64,000 bases of DNA from Saprospiraceae bacterium UBA7328 (GTDB lineage Bacteria; Bacteroidota; Bacteroidia; Chitinophagales; Saprospiraceae), in the NCBI GenBank assembly GCA_002471345.1, contig DKPS01000111.1:1-64000 (forward strand), read 5' to 3'. Of this stretch, positions 27,286 to 37,045 are shown in pieces (positions within the stretch are counted from its first letter, which is position 1; every line of letters begins with the position of its first letter). The translations under genes were made by a program, and so were the position numbers. The notes under the pieces are model-generated. The model was given only the letters and a program-made list of their open reading frames with translations, searched no databases and had not been told where the DNA came from.

Positions 27286-29721
27286 CTATTGCCTGACCGT
27301 GCACCCTAAATCTCCAGATAAAGCCTGAATAATTCGTTCAATGGACTTATCAACTTGTCGATCATTCAAGGTGCGACCTTTGTCCTCATAAATTAAACTT
27401 ATAGCATAAGACTTCTTTCCTTTCCCAAGGTGTTCTTCATTCTTATACACATCGAATAGATTAATCTCTTTGATCAATTTTTTCTCTACTTTGGTAATCA
27501 CTTTTTTTATAGCATCAAATGAAATTTCTGCTCCCATGGTTAAAGAGAGGTCACGTCGCATAGATGGGAACTTATTAATCTCTTGAATTGAAGTCTTTTG
27601 CTTTCTAGATTTTTTATATAAAAAATCAATATTTATATCTGCAACATATACATCACTCTTTATCTCCATTTTCTGCAAAACAACATCTGAGATTGCACCA
27701 AATTGAACTAATGTTTTATCGCCTAGAGCATACTTCAATCCATAATTATAGACTTTGCTATTTAGTTCTTCTGTTCTAAAAGATTCTGTTCCTGTCTTTG
27801 CTAAAATCTCATGGACTATTCTCTTGATACTATAAAACGAGCTCTTTTCTGGCTTCGAAAGCCAGGACTGACCTTCTTCTTCACCTGTCATATATAAAGT
27901 AAGATGTTCAGATTCGTTATACTCTCCATCTTTTGATATATAACTTCTTCCAAATTCGAAAAGATTCAAGTCTGTCTGTTGTCTATTCAGGTTATGGCGA
28001 ATCGACTCTAAACCAGAAAGAACCATTTCTGGCCTCATGATGTCTAGATGAATATTGCTGGTATTATTGATTCTTACCATTTCTTCATCCTCTACAATTC
28101 CTAATTCATTAAAATAGCTGGATGGAATCAAGGACATTCCCATCATTTCATGAAATCCTTTACCAATTATGAACTGAGCTAATCCATCTCTGAATGCATG
28201 TCTTGATGGGTAATTAGACGTCCCTATTGTAGTACTTAGCTTATTGTCAACAACCACATTATTAAAACCATAAATACGTAGAATCTCCTCAATGACGTCA
28301 GCCTCTCTAGTGACATCGGCTTTATTAGTAGGAATACTGACCGTGTAGGCCTCCTCATCTTCTGACACAATATTGATATCTAAGGCTTCAAAAATCCTTT
28401 CTATTAGAATTGGGTCCAAGTCGTTTCCAATGAGAGTATTTATTCTACCTTTTCTTACTTCTACTTTTTTCTTTTCTATTCTCTCTGGATATATATCTAC
28501 ATATTGCGAAGAAACCTCTGCTCCTGCATACTCCTGCATAAGGAAAGCAGCTTTTTGTAGGGCGTCCATTGTGATATTCGGATCAGACCCTTTTTCAAAA
28601 ACTTTTGCAGCATCAGTACGTAAGTTGTGCTTGGTACTTGTTCTTCTTATAGATTGAGCATCAAAGTGTGCTGCTTCAAGAAAAATTTCTGTAGTATCAT
28701 CTTGTACACCACTTGCAGCTCCTCCAAAGACACCTCCTATACACATTCCTTCTTCTTCAGCATTACAGACCATTACATCATCTATACGAAGTTTTCTTTC
28801 TATTCCATCTAACGATATAAATTTTGATCCCTCAGGTAGTTTTTTCACAATTATTTTAGCCCCCTTTATCTTATTGAGGTCATAAGCATGAAGTGGTTGA
28901 CCATACATATGGAGCACATAATTTGTGATGTCTACTACATTGCTAATAGGTCTTACACCTATTGCAGTGAGTCGTTGTTTCATCCAGTCAGGTGATTCCC
29001 CAATACTTATATTAGATAAAGTTACTCCTGAAAATCTTGGGCAACCTTCAACAGTTTCCACCTCAACAGGGAAAGCAGGGTTTTCTGAAGTCTTCAACCC
29101 CTCATTTGACCTTACGCTAACCTCACCACCATGGCCCTCATTTACCTTTAGATATGCAGCTAAATCTTTTGCAACTCCCAAATGAGATGTTGCATCTGAT
29201 CTATTTGGTGTAAGCCCAATATCATATACTATATCGCTCTGAACATTAAAGTAGTCAGATGCTTTATCTCCTACAGACACTTCTTCAGGTAAGACCATAA
29301 TGCCGTCATGTTCTGTACCCATGCCGATTTCATCCTCGGCACAAATCATCCCTTCAGAGACCTCTCCTCTAATTTTGCCTTTCTTTATTTTAAAAGGTTC
29401 TCCTACAGTAGGATATAGCATTGCTCCAACAGTCGCAATTATTACTTTTTGTCCTTTAGCGACATTTGGAGCGCCACATACAATGGATTTAACTGCACCA
29501 TCTCCGATGTCTACTTGAGTCAATGAAAGTCTATCTGCATTAGGATGTTTGCCACATTCCATTACCTCCCCAACGACTAATCCTTTTAAACCACCAGGAA
29601 CAGTCTCAACTTCCTCCATTCCTTCAACTTCTAAACCAATAGCAGTAAGTATTTCACCTAATTGAATAGGGTCCTTATCAATTTCTATATAGTCTTTGAG
29701 CCAATTCAACGATACTTTCAT
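27286..29721 (-). CDS. pheT: Phenylalanyl-tRNA synthetase beta subunit
   Basis: An 811-residue subunit starting at ATG 29721 (MKVSLNWLKDYIEI); the open frame runs 17 codons further up but without family support. In order: EMAP/tRNA-binding domain (about 40-150), B3/4 editing domain with the NRSDATSHLGVAKDLAA stretch, B5 domain (about 400-470), catalytic-like core, and the C-terminal anticodon-binding FDX-ACB domain (about 715-811, EINKFPSMRRDLSLTM onward). It pairs with PheS, encoded elsewhere, to charge tRNA-Phe and correct mischarged tyrosine. Confidence 0.97.
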   Translation of the reverse strand: MKVSLNWLKDYIEIDKDPIQLGEILTAIGLEVEGMEEVETVPGGLKGLVVGEVMECGKHPNADRLSLTQVDIGDGAVKSIVCGAPNVAKGQKVIIATVGAMLYPTVGEPFKIKKGKIRGEVSEGMICAEDEIGMGTEHDGIMVLPEEVSVGDKASDYFNVQSDIVYDIGLTPNRSDATSHLGVAKDLAAYLKVNEGHGGEVSVRSNEGLKTSENPAFPVEVETVEGCPRFSGVTLSNISIGESPDWMKQRLTAIGVRPISNVVDITNYVLHMYGQPLHAYDLNKIKGAKIIVKKLPEGSKFISLDGIERKLRIDDVMVCNAEEEGMCIGGVFGGAASGVQDDTTEIFLEAAHFDAQSIRRTSTKHNLRTDAAKVFEKGSDPNITMDALQKAAFLMQEYAGAEVSSQYVDIYPERIEKKKVEVRKGRINTLIGNDLDPILIERIFEALDINIVSEDEEAYTVSIPTNKADVTREADVIEEILRIYGFNNVVVDNKLSTTIGTSNYPSRHAFRDGLAQFIIGKGFHEMMGMSLIPSSYFNELGIVEDEEMVRINNTSNIHLDIMRPEMVLSGLESIRHNLNRQQTDLNLFEFGRSYISKDGEYNESEHLTLYMTGEEEGQSWLSKPEKSSFYSIKRIVHEILAKTGTESFRTEELNSKVYNYGLKYALGDKTLVQFGAISDVVLQKMEIKSDVYVADINIDFLYKKSRKQKTSIQEINKFPSMRRDLSLTMGAEISFDAIKKVITKVEKKLIKEINLFDVYKNEEHLGKGKKSYAISLIYEDKGRTLNDRQVDKSIERIIQALSGDLGCTVRQ

Positions 29722-29749
29722 CAATAATAGCTTTAGAAAAATTTGGCTG

Positions 29750-29757
29750 CAAATATA
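29750..29757 (-). promoter_or_regulatory. -7 promoter element of pheT
   Basis: On the minus strand TATATTTG matches TAnnTTTG and ends 28 bases before the pheT ATG. A -33 element is not clear. Confidence 0.45.
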
Positions 29758-29826
29758 GTCGGAAACCTGCAATCAGGTAGGTGATACTTTATCAATTAAG
29801 CTGTGGAGGATTTATGGATACTGATT

Positions 29827-30651
29827 TTAATCGTCATTTAGTTGATCCCCACAAAATTTACAATGTACAGCATCAGCATCATGCCCCTCTCTTGAACATG
29901 TTTCACAAGCTTGAGTGGAGGAAGGGGTGCTTGAGCTACTAATAAATTCTGATGTTACTATACCTGTAGGCACGGCTATAACCCCATAACCTAAGATCAT
30001 CAATATGGAAGATAAAAATTTTCCTATAGTCGTAACAGGAACAATATCTCCATAACCTACTGTGGAAAGCGTCACTATCGCGAACCAAACACTGCCAGGA
30101 ATACTAACTATATCCTCATTGGCATCATGTTCTACAAAGTAGATGATCGTTCCAAAAATGGTAACCATGATCACAATAAAAAAAACGAAAACAGAAATTT
30201 TAACCATCGAAGACCTCATGGCCAACATTATGATTTTGCTTTGTCTTGTAAATGAAGACATCTCCAAAACCTTAAAAACCCGAAGAAGTCTCATGGCCCT
30301 AACCGTGGCCAAAATCTGAGATCCTGGGAGAAAAATGCTCAAATAAGTGGGCAAAATAGCTAACAAGTCAATTATGCCATAAAAACTGTTAATGTACTTA
30401 TAGGGCCTCTTTACACTATATATCCTCAATCCATACTCGACAGTAAAAAGTATCGTAAGGATCCATTCCAAACCTCGAAAAGTACGATCATGAATTGCCT
30501 CTATACTGGGAACAGTTTCCAGCATTACTACTACCACACTTAGTATTATTAAGAAAAGAATGACAACGTCAAACAGCTTGCCTTTTGGGGTATCAGCTTC
30601 GAATATTATCTCGTGAAGCTTATGCTTAAGAGAACCTTTAGGATGTGGCAT
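29827..30651 (-). CDS. Voltage-gated-type potassium channel with C-terminal zinc ribbon
   Basis: A 274-residue ion channel with six membrane segments. The S4-like helix RAMRLLRVFKVLEM has regularly spaced arginines (R118, R121, R124), and the pore carries the potassium selectivity filter TVGYGD (197-202). After S6 an unusual short tail holds a CxxC...CxxC zinc-ribbon pattern (C249, C252, C264, C267). The channel part is typical of bacterial Kv proteins; the ribbon may bind a partner or metal. The gene stands 105 bases from pheT on the same strand. Confidence 0.9.
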   Translation of the reverse strand: MPHPKGSLKHKLHEIIFEADTPKGKLFDVVILFLIILSVVVVMLETVPSIEAIHDRTFRGLEWILTILFTVEYGLRIYSVKRPYKYINSFYGIIDLLAILPTYLSIFLPGSQILATVRAMRLLRVFKVLEMSSFTRQSKIIMLAMRSSMVKISVFVFFIVIMVTIFGTIIYFVEHDANEDIVSIPGSVWFAIVTLSTVGYGDIVPVTTIGKFLSSILMILGYGVIAVPTGIVTSEFISSSSTPSSTQACETCSREGHDADAVHCKFCGDQLNDD

Positions 30652-30679
30652 TATATAATCTCAAATCTCTATCAGAAAT

Positions 30680-30687
30680 CAAATTTA
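30680..30687 (-). promoter_or_regulatory. -7 promoter element of the potassium channel gene
   Basis: TAAATTTG on the minus strand fits TAnnTTTG and ends 28 bases before the ATG at 30651. The gap is AT-rich, so a chance match is possible. Confidence 0.4.
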
Positions 30688-30723
30688 GCGCATTTTGCAT
30701 TTTAGAATATAAATGCTTGAATT

Positions 30724-31074
30724 TTATTTGTTAATCATACTTTGAAGAGATGCACCTGTGAAAGCCCCGAACATAGCGACGACACCTCCTATGAGTCCAG
30801 AAACTGCTGCTAAAGTAATGGGTCCTAAGCCACCAAATAAATTTCCAATTCTTGTAGAAAGAATAGATTCATTAGCGAGGTCTATGCTGTAGGCAAGTCC
30901 AAACCAAACCAACCCTACAACTAAAAGAGTAAGAAGTCCAGATTTTAGAATTCCTTGTTTAAACAATAGAGCAACTACAAATCCAATAAATGCTACTATC
31001 CACCACTGTGCTAAAAAATAGCCTGTACAAAACGTAAGTATCGCTAATAGAGCTATATATAATAATGTTTTCAT
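30724..31074 (-). CDS. Small integral membrane protein
   Basis: A 116-residue protein with about four hydrophobic segments (3-22, 25-40, 46-66, 85-110) and a glycine-rich end (GGLGPITLAAVSGLIGGVVAMFGAFTGASL). I do not recognise a family. It follows the penicillin acylase-like gene by six bases on the same strand, so it is likely co-transcribed with it. Codon use looks like its neighbours. Confidence 0.6.
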   Translation of the reverse strand: MKTLLYIALLAILTFCTGYFLAQWWIVAFIGFVVALLFKQGILKSGLLTLLVVGLVWFGLAYSIDLANESILSTRIGNLFGGLGPITLAAVSGLIGGVVAMFGAFTGASLQSMINK

Positions 31075-31080
31075 TCTGAT

Positions 31081-33501
31081 CTATTTGAAAGTTATTTTAT
31101 ACAATTCATGCTGATCTAACTCATCTTTATTCTTAGCAAAATGAGCATCGTAATATTTTCCAGCCACCCAGTTATTAATCATATCATCATAATATTTGCT
31201 TCCAGGATTCCCTTCTTGACCGCCAGGATATACGACTTTTGCTGTGACCCGTTCATCCATAGACACGACCATTCTCCAAGATGGCCCAGCAGTAGAGCCA
31301 TATGCATTCAGAGCGTCACCATGGCCTGGAGCCTTAATATTTTTACGAGATAGGGCATCTATTCTAGCTAGATGGTTAATACTCTTTTTTCGATAGTTGT
31401 ACCATTCTAATCCACTCTTTTCAGCTCTCTGCTCAAGTTGCTCTAGGGCTTGATCAAATGATTGTTGCACTATTAATTGCGCGTTTTCGACATTATCAGT
31501 GCTGTCGATATCGAAGAATTTTCCATTTTGATCACTTTCTAACATTTGCACAAGCACAGAACTAGCAGGGTATCTCACATGCATTTCATCTCCAATCGCT
31601 GTGATTTCATCAAAAGTGTTATTGTATACTTTAGACCACCAAGAATCAAAATAGGAGCATGCTTTCTTTTCAGCATCATACACAAAATCCCATTTTGAAA
31701 GTGCTTCAACAACTTCTTTTCCTAATCCATTGAGATCACTTTTGTCTACTAATTCTAATAGAATAGGAACGACTTCTTTTGCTTTATAACTGGTAGCGTC
31801 GTTATGAAGAGCCATCATATGATCAGGAGTAATATCGTTAAGTGTCGCCAACTTATCGTTTAGTATCCTGCCCCGATAATTTTCAAAATAATCGCTGTTG
31901 TAATAGTAGGGATAGTCTTGACCCGTACTATGCTGATTAGCCGATGAAATAAAACCTCGTTCAGGATTGAATACTTTTGGAATTTGAGATCTAGGAATGA
32001 ACCCATTCCAATTGCCTCCTTCGCTCCCATCGCTTACAAATCTGCCTGCTTGATCCTCTTTGATAGGAAGAGATCCGTTCACATGGATAGCTATATCACC
32101 ATCCCTAGATGCAAAAGCAAAGTTTTGTGCTGGGGCAATATAATGTTCAAGAGCTTTCTCAAAATCATCATGATTTTTTGCTTTATTGATATCTAAAAAA
32201 GCTCTTAGTTCAGATTTATCAGGCTCATGATGTGCTAACCAATCAAATGCCAAATCCTCATAATCTCCTCTGCTTTGATATTTGGTAATAATGCCTAATT
32301 CAGTAAGCTTTAATGTATCATATACTGTTTTTCCACCTTTTATCTTTATTTCTTCAATTCGATATGTGACATCTTTTACTTCTCCCTTATATCTGTATTT
32401 TGTTTTCGCTTCATCTACCCAATCCATTTTATAAAAATCCCAAACATCGTGACCTACATTAGTCTCTGTCCATGCTATATCTTCATTAAAGCCTATAATC
32501 ACTCCTGGCATACCTGGTAGTGATACTCCATAAGTATTAACTCCCTCAGCATGTAGTTGAACTTCATACCAGATCGATGGCAGAGACAGGTTTAGATGTG
32601 GGTCACCACATAGTATTGGATTGCCGCTTTTAGTTTTGTCTCCACTTACAGCCCAGTTATTACTACCAATACCTTTCTGAAAATCAGAAACCATTCCTCC
32701 TTTCAAATATCCTAGGTCTTGTACATTTGGTTCATTTTCAGACGATGTTGAAGATGATTCAAAATTCCATTCTACATCCTTAGGAATTATTGGGGACTGC
32801 TTAGGATTCTCTTCTGGAAACAAATAATCAAATGCCTCTTGGCCGAAATGATTTAAAAGGTTAGTGTTTTGCACATCTCCATATCCAGAGCACAAGGTCA
32901 TGGCCATATTCTTCATGAAAAGAGCCGAATGTAATGTGGTCCATTCTTCAGGGGCATATCCTATTAATTTGAATTCTAGTGGATAGTCTTTGGGTTCTAA
33001 GTTGTTTATATATGCATTAACTCCATCAGCATATTTAAGAAGTAGTTTGTAATCACTCCCAAATTTGGACCACCCTCTCTTCGCGTTCTCCGCTGCATAG
33101 AGCATACCTTGTCGACGTTGTCTTAAATCATTTTCTAAAACTCCGTCCCCCATCACCTCAGAAAGTCTTCCAGCGGCACTTCTGGTTGCAATATCCATTT
33201 GCCAAAGTCTATGTTTAGCATGTAAATAGCCTTGCACATAAAACACGTCAGATAGGTCATCTCCAAAAATATGAGGCACTAACCTTTCATCATAGATTAC
33301 CTCGACAGGACTATTCAGGTCCATACTATCTAGAGTCATGTTTTGAGGAGCTTTTACATCCTCAGCATTTTGCCAAAAGCCATGAAAAGGGCTCAAAAAT
33401 GAACCCAAAGGAGGAGCTGATGTGCCTCCAATTTTCTGTGAAGTATTTAAAAAATAACACAGACCGAAAGTTATCGTTGCAAATAGAAGAGTCCTTATCA
33501 T
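31081..33501 (-). CDS. Penicillin acylase family (S45) hydrolase
   Basis: An 806-residue exported Ntn-hydrolase. An N-terminal hydrophobic segment (3-19) is followed by the alpha chain, then the autocleavage site GIGS-NNWAVSG with nucleophile S280 and the NNW signature. The beta chain carries DPHLNLSLPSIWYEVQLH and the typical PGMPGVIIGFNEDIAWTETN. These enzymes cut amides such as acyl-homoserine lactones or beta-lactam side chains; the natural substrate here is not known. A small membrane protein gene follows it directly. Confidence 0.9.
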   Translation of the reverse strand: MIRTLLFATITFGLCYFLNTSQKIGGTSAPPLGSFLSPFHGFWQNAEDVKAPQNMTLDSMDLNSPVEVIYDERLVPHIFGDDLSDVFYVQGYLHAKHRLWQMDIATRSAAGRLSEVMGDGVLENDLRQRRQGMLYAAENAKRGWSKFGSDYKLLLKYADGVNAYINNLEPKDYPLEFKLIGYAPEEWTTLHSALFMKNMAMTLCSGYGDVQNTNLLNHFGQEAFDYLFPEENPKQSPIIPKDVEWNFESSSTSSENEPNVQDLGYLKGGMVSDFQKGIGSNNWAVSGDKTKSGNPILCGDPHLNLSLPSIWYEVQLHAEGVNTYGVSLPGMPGVIIGFNEDIAWTETNVGHDVWDFYKMDWVDEAKTKYRYKGEVKDVTYRIEEIKIKGGKTVYDTLKLTELGIITKYQSRGDYEDLAFDWLAHHEPDKSELRAFLDINKAKNHDDFEKALEHYIAPAQNFAFASRDGDIAIHVNGSLPIKEDQAGRFVSDGSEGGNWNGFIPRSQIPKVFNPERGFISSANQHSTGQDYPYYYNSDYFENYRGRILNDKLATLNDITPDHMMALHNDATSYKAKEVVPILLELVDKSDLNGLGKEVVEALSKWDFVYDAEKKACSYFDSWWSKVYNNTFDEITAIGDEMHVRYPASSVLVQMLESDQNGKFFDIDSTDNVENAQLIVQQSFDQALEQLEQRAEKSGLEWYNYRKKSINHLARIDALSRKNIKAPGHGDALNAYGSTAGPSWRMVVSMDERVTAKVVYPGGQEGNPGSKYYDDMINNWVAGKYYDAHFAKNKDELDQHELYKITFK

Positions 33502-33574
33502 GATGTCAAATAGTTTTAATTGTCAAAGGCTTAAGCCGAAAAATAGGCATAATTCCAATCCATAATATATGTAA

Positions 33575-34672
33575 TCAAGTTTTGTCCAAAATTTCCAAAA
33601 CTTTTTCCATTCTTTTTTCCCATGTTAAATAATTCCTTGCATGATTCCTGATCTCCTTAGGTTTCATGATTCTTGAATTATAGTCACTTATGAGAATATC
33701 TAAATCAATGCCTTTGTCACCATCCTTTCCTTTAAAAATAAAAGGCAAATCATTATCAAAATCATCATCCCTCCCTGCAAAAACAAAAGGCAGCCCAAAA
33801 CTGCAATACATTCGATGCTTTAATGAAGAATCTAGATCAACTCGCTTTCGATGTAATCCTAGAGTACCTATACCTAGATGACTAACTGAAATTAATTCTT
33901 CCAAATCATTTCCAAATTGTGGACCATGAAACTTTACTTTATGATTGAGGTTTAAAGATTTAACAAGAGTATTATACTCTTTTATAGCAGGACCATTTCC
34001 TACGATACCCAGTTCTACTTTTTTATTACTTGAGGCTATTCCTTTTATTAATCTATCTAGTCCATGCCAATATTCCCATCTCCCTACTGCAATCATCTTG
34101 AAAACATCAGAATTTGAAAGTTCCATGCTGAATTTTGGTTTCAACCTTATTCCATTGGATATTTTCACTGAAGGTAAATACCCTTTATATCCTCCATAAT
34201 GTACAACTAGGTCTATGTTGTCATTTATCATCTTTTTGATAAGCCCATCTTCAATAAGCAAGATTTTATGAAGTGGTTTCTTCCATTCTTTTTCATACGG
34301 CAAAGTGGGATATTCATAAATTATTCTGGACAGAGTTGGTTTAATACTTTTTAAAAATGTGCGCAAAGAATAAGTATGAATGAGGTGTCGAACATAGAAT
34401 ATGTCATAATGATGAGAAGAGCAATAAGATTTTAAGCCAGAGAAAAGAGAGGTATATTTTGCTGAAAGTGATGAAAATGATCTGACAAATATTTTTTTTC
34501 TGCCATTTTTGAGAATCATTCCATTCTTTCCTTCCAAAAAAGCATAGCTGACATCATAGTTCATTGTTTGAAAGGCCTCTCCTTGACCTATCATTTTGTC
34601 ATAGATCCCCCTATTGAGCCCATCTTTAAAGTCGACAGGATAAATGACCAATATTTTTTTTGAATTTGACAC
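33575..34672 (-). CDS. Glycosyltransferase family 4-like protein
   Basis: A 365-residue GT-B-type transferase with a GTG start (34672) twelve bases after the rnhB stop. The N-terminal Rossmann domain begins KKILVIYPVDFKDGLNRG; the C-terminal domain has FKMIAVGRWEYWHGLDRLIKG and ELGIVGNGPAIKEYNTLVKSL. The later E-x7-E-like region is weak (LDSSLKHRMYCSFGLPFVFA). It probably adds a sugar to a cell-surface glycan; donor and acceptor are unknown. It is probably the last gene of a ywqK-rnhB-glycosyltransferase run. Confidence 0.75.
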   Translation of the reverse strand: MSNSKKILVIYPVDFKDGLNRGIYDKMIGQGEAFQTMNYDVSYAFLEGKNGMILKNGRKKIFVRSFSSLSAKYTSLFSGLKSYCSSHHYDIFYVRHLIHTYSLRTFLKSIKPTLSRIIYEYPTLPYEKEWKKPLHKILLIEDGLIKKMINDNIDLVVHYGGYKGYLPSVKISNGIRLKPKFSMELSNSDVFKMIAVGRWEYWHGLDRLIKGIASSNKKVELGIVGNGPAIKEYNTLVKSLNLNHKVKFHGPQFGNDLEELISVSHLGIGTLGLHRKRVDLDSSLKHRMYCSFGLPFVFAGRDDDFDNDLPFIFKGKDGDKGIDLDILISDYNSRIMKPKEIRNHARNYLTWEKRMEKVLEILDKT

Positions 34673-34684
34673 CTCAGATAAGAT

Positions 34685-35320
34685 TCAACGAGACTTTTTC
34701 AATTTAAGGTCAGTTAGTTTAGAATCTATTTCTTTGGGTTTAGGACTCATTCTGAAAGAATGTCTATGGTGATTAGTTATGCCATGAACCTCTATAGCTT
34801 TCCGATGCTCCAGAGTAGGGTAACCTTTATTTTGTCGCCAATTAAAATGAGGAAATCTTTTATCCAACTTCTTCATATAATCATCTCTGTACGTCTTAGC
34901 CAATATAGATGCCGCGGCAATCGAAAGAAATTTGCTGTCTCCCTTTATAATACAGCGATGCGGTGTTTTAATTTTGGATTTGAAACGATTACCATCTACG
35001 AGAATTAGTTCAGGAGCAATACTCAAGTTCTTTATTGCCTTGGTCATGGCAAGAAAAGAGGCATTTAATATATTGATTTGATCAATTTCTTTTGGAGTTA
35101 CTGATGCTACAGCAAAGGCCAAAGCATTCGCTTCTATTATCTCTCTCAGTTCATTTCTTTTGGGCTCAACTATTTTTTTAGAATCGTCTAGCTCCGGATG
35201 ACGAAAATCAATAGGTAAGATAACAGCTGCTGCAAATACAGGGCCTGCAAGACAGCCTCTGCCTGCTTCATCGCACCCACATTCTAGTAGTTCATATTGA
35301 AATCTTACCTCAAGCATCAT
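34685..35320 (-). CDS. rnhB: Ribonuclease HII
   Basis: A 211-residue enzyme that removes RNA from RNA-DNA hybrids, including single misincorporated ribonucleotides. The active-site acidic residues D17 and E18 lie in CGCDEAGRGCLAGPV; the later aspartate is in LILVDGNRF, and KGDSKFLSIAAASILAKTYRD is conserved. The first two codons are both ATG. It sits between a MORN lipoprotein and a glycosyltransferase gene on the same strand with short gaps. Confidence 0.95.
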   Translation of the reverse strand: MMLEVRFQYELLECGCDEAGRGCLAGPVFAAAVILPIDFRHPELDDSKKIVEPKRNELREIIEANALAFAVASVTPKEIDQINILNASFLAMTKAIKNLSIAPELILVDGNRFKSKIKTPHRCIIKGDSKFLSIAAASILAKTYRDDYMKKLDKRFPHFNWRQNKGYPTLEHRKAIEVHGITNHHRHSFRMSPKPKEIDSKLTDLKLKKSR

Positions 35321-35355
35321 GTCAAAAATAGAAAGTATGAGCTATACTGATCAAT

Positions 35356-35955
35356 TCAGATTGAATTATCTTTTTGAGGCCAAACGGTGCGACAAATAGC
35401 CGAGGTATCACACATCATCACTTTAATTTTTTGACCTAAACTATCATACTCAGAAAGCACACCAAATTCATTAGGTCCATCTAGGTAAGAGCCTTCCCAT
35501 TTCAGTTGCCCATTTTTATGATATTCTTTGAATGGTCCTTGTTCTATATTATTCAAAAAAGTGACTTCTTCCTTAAGTTCTCCTGTTTCATAAAAACCTG
35601 TGACCAAACCACTCATAATGCCATGATTATACACCCCTTGAAACTTTCTGATTCCATTAGTATGGTAAGTAGTAAGAGTATCACAAAACATCCCACTACA
35701 ATAATTCTCTCTTATTTCTACTTGCCCATTTTCATAAAAAAGAAGCCGCTCACCGTTGAGTTTGCCATGTTCATAATTTGAAATTTCAAAAGGCTGTCCA
35801 GATTTGAAATATTTTTTTGTAGTGCCATGCCGTAATGAATCTTGATCTATTTCATAAGTTTCTAAAAGCACTCCATCTTCATTAATTGAGATCAGATTTT
35901 TTGGTTCACAACTTAAGAAAGTCGAAATGGATATTAGTATTAGAATATTCTTCAC
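35356..35955 (-). CDS. YwqK-like MORN-repeat lipoprotein
   Basis: No ATG is in frame. I choose GTG 35955, which gives MKNILILISISTFLSCEP with lipobox FLSC; a TTG two codons upstream is possible. About 199 residues. From residue ~50 come repeated MORN-variant units such as GERLLFYENGQVEIRENY, GVYNHGIMSGLVTGFYETGELKEEV and GPFKEYHKNGQLKWEGSYLDG. Such proteins are common in Bacteroidota; some are named YwqK antitoxin-like, but no toxin gene is adjacent here. It is likely an envelope protein heading the rnhB operon. Confidence 0.75.
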   Translation of the reverse strand: MKNILILISISTFLSCEPKNLISINEDGVLLETYEIDQDSLRHGTTKKYFKSGQPFEISNYEHGKLNGERLLFYENGQVEIRENYCSGMFCDTLTTYHTNGIRKFQGVYNHGIMSGLVTGFYETGELKEEVTFLNNIEQGPFKEYHKNGQLKWEGSYLDGPNEFGVLSEYDSLGQKIKVMMCDTSAICRTVWPQKDNSI

Positions 35956-36027
35956 ATGCAAAATTTAGGATTACTAACGAAAAAACCAACTTCAATTATT
36001 CCTTATAAGTCCTGTTTGGAGAACTTA

Positions 36028-36414
36028 TCAAAACCACAACTTCACATCTTCCCTAAATTGAGAATCTACGTAGCTTATAGAGACCTCACTACCAGGAACT
36101 ATTTTTTGAATACAGACAAATCGAATTTCATCACTTTCCAAGTCAATTTCAAAGGAAGCATTCGGATCATCACTATGATTATATAAAGAACCAAAACCTA
36201 GTGCTATGGCACCCTCTTTTCTTTCAGCCCCCCATAGAAAATAATAATCATGCAAATGAGTATTATGTATACTCTTTAAGTCGTCTTCCGAAAACACAAT
36301 TACAGGGCATACCTCAATGAGGTCCCCTACATTTATCTCCTCTCCTGTATGGACGCACCTTCCTTTAATAGGATCAGTGACAATAAAAAGGCCTGGCATC
36401 TGAGTAGCTCTCAT
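36028..36414 (-). CDS. SET-domain protein (possible lysine methyltransferase)
   Basis: A 128-residue minimal SET domain with the signatures NHSDDPN (79-85) and SISY (112-115, Y115), which in this family bind S-adenosylmethionine and hold the catalytic tyrosine. No pre- or post-SET regions or nearby partner are seen. The first residues MRATQMPGLFIV offer a second ATG at codon 6. Bacterial SET proteins can modify host or own proteins; the target here is unknown. It is divergent from iorA-like 36544. Confidence 0.8.
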   Translation of the reverse strand: MRATQMPGLFIVTDPIKGRCVHTGEEINVGDLIEVCPVIVFSEDDLKSIHNTHLHDYYFLWGAERKEGAIALGFGSLYNHSDDPNASFEIDLESDEIRFVCIQKIVPGSEVSISYVDSQFREDVKLWF

Positions 36415-36543
36415 TTTTGGTTTTACTTATGAATCCATACATTCCTATGGTTTTTGGTAAGAATATATGACTTGGATAATTTTTATTCCAACATTTTTTT
36501 GGCAAATTCAGAATCAATTTAGAAAAGATAAAATTCAAAGCAT

Positions 36544-37017
36544 ATGAAGCTTAATATCAATGGAACCGAAAAAGAAGTAAATGTAGAGGAAAGTATGCCT
36601 TTACTTTGGGTACTTCGGGATGAACTCAATATGACGGGCACAAAATATGGTTGTGGTGTATCTTATTGTGGTGCCTGTTCTGTAATGATTGATGGAATAG
36701 CTACGCGTACCTGCACACTGCCTGTATCTGCAGTTGTGGGCAAAGAAATAACTACTATCGAAGGAGTAAGTAATGATGGCAATTTGACAGCTGTACAAAG
36801 AGCATGGATACAACATCAAGTGCCACAGTGTGGATATTGCCAATCGGGTCAAATTTTAGCTGCCGAAGCTCTTTTAGATGAAATACCTGAACCGACAGAT
36901 TCTGATATAGATGCGAAAATGACCAATATCTGTAGGTGTGGAACTTATCAAAGAGTAAGAGATGCTATTCATTCTGCTGCAAAGATGAGAATGCAAGAAG
37001 CTGAGCTATTAGATTAA
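36544..37017 (+). CDS. [2Fe-2S] subunit of a molybdenum hydroxylase (IorA-like)
   Basis: A 157-residue electron-transfer subunit of the xanthine oxidase family. The plant-type cluster ligands are C37, C42, C45 and C57 ([17 protein letters not shown]). The second cluster ligands are C96, C99, C130 and C132 ([24 protein letters not shown]). It passes electrons from the molybdopterin subunit encoded 28 bases downstream. The pair resembles isoquinoline 1-oxidoreductase alpha/beta; no FAD subunit is present. Confidence 0.92.
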   Translation: MKLNINGTEKEVNVEESMPLLWVLRDELNMTGTKYGCGVSYCGACSVMIDGIATRTCTLPVSAVVGKEITTIEGVSNDGNLTAVQRAWIQHQVPQCGYCQSGQILAAEALLDEIPEPTDSDIDAKMTNICRCGTYQRVRDAIHSAAKMRMQEAELLD

Positions 37018-37045
37018 AATTAAGAATAAAGAAAAGATAAATAAT

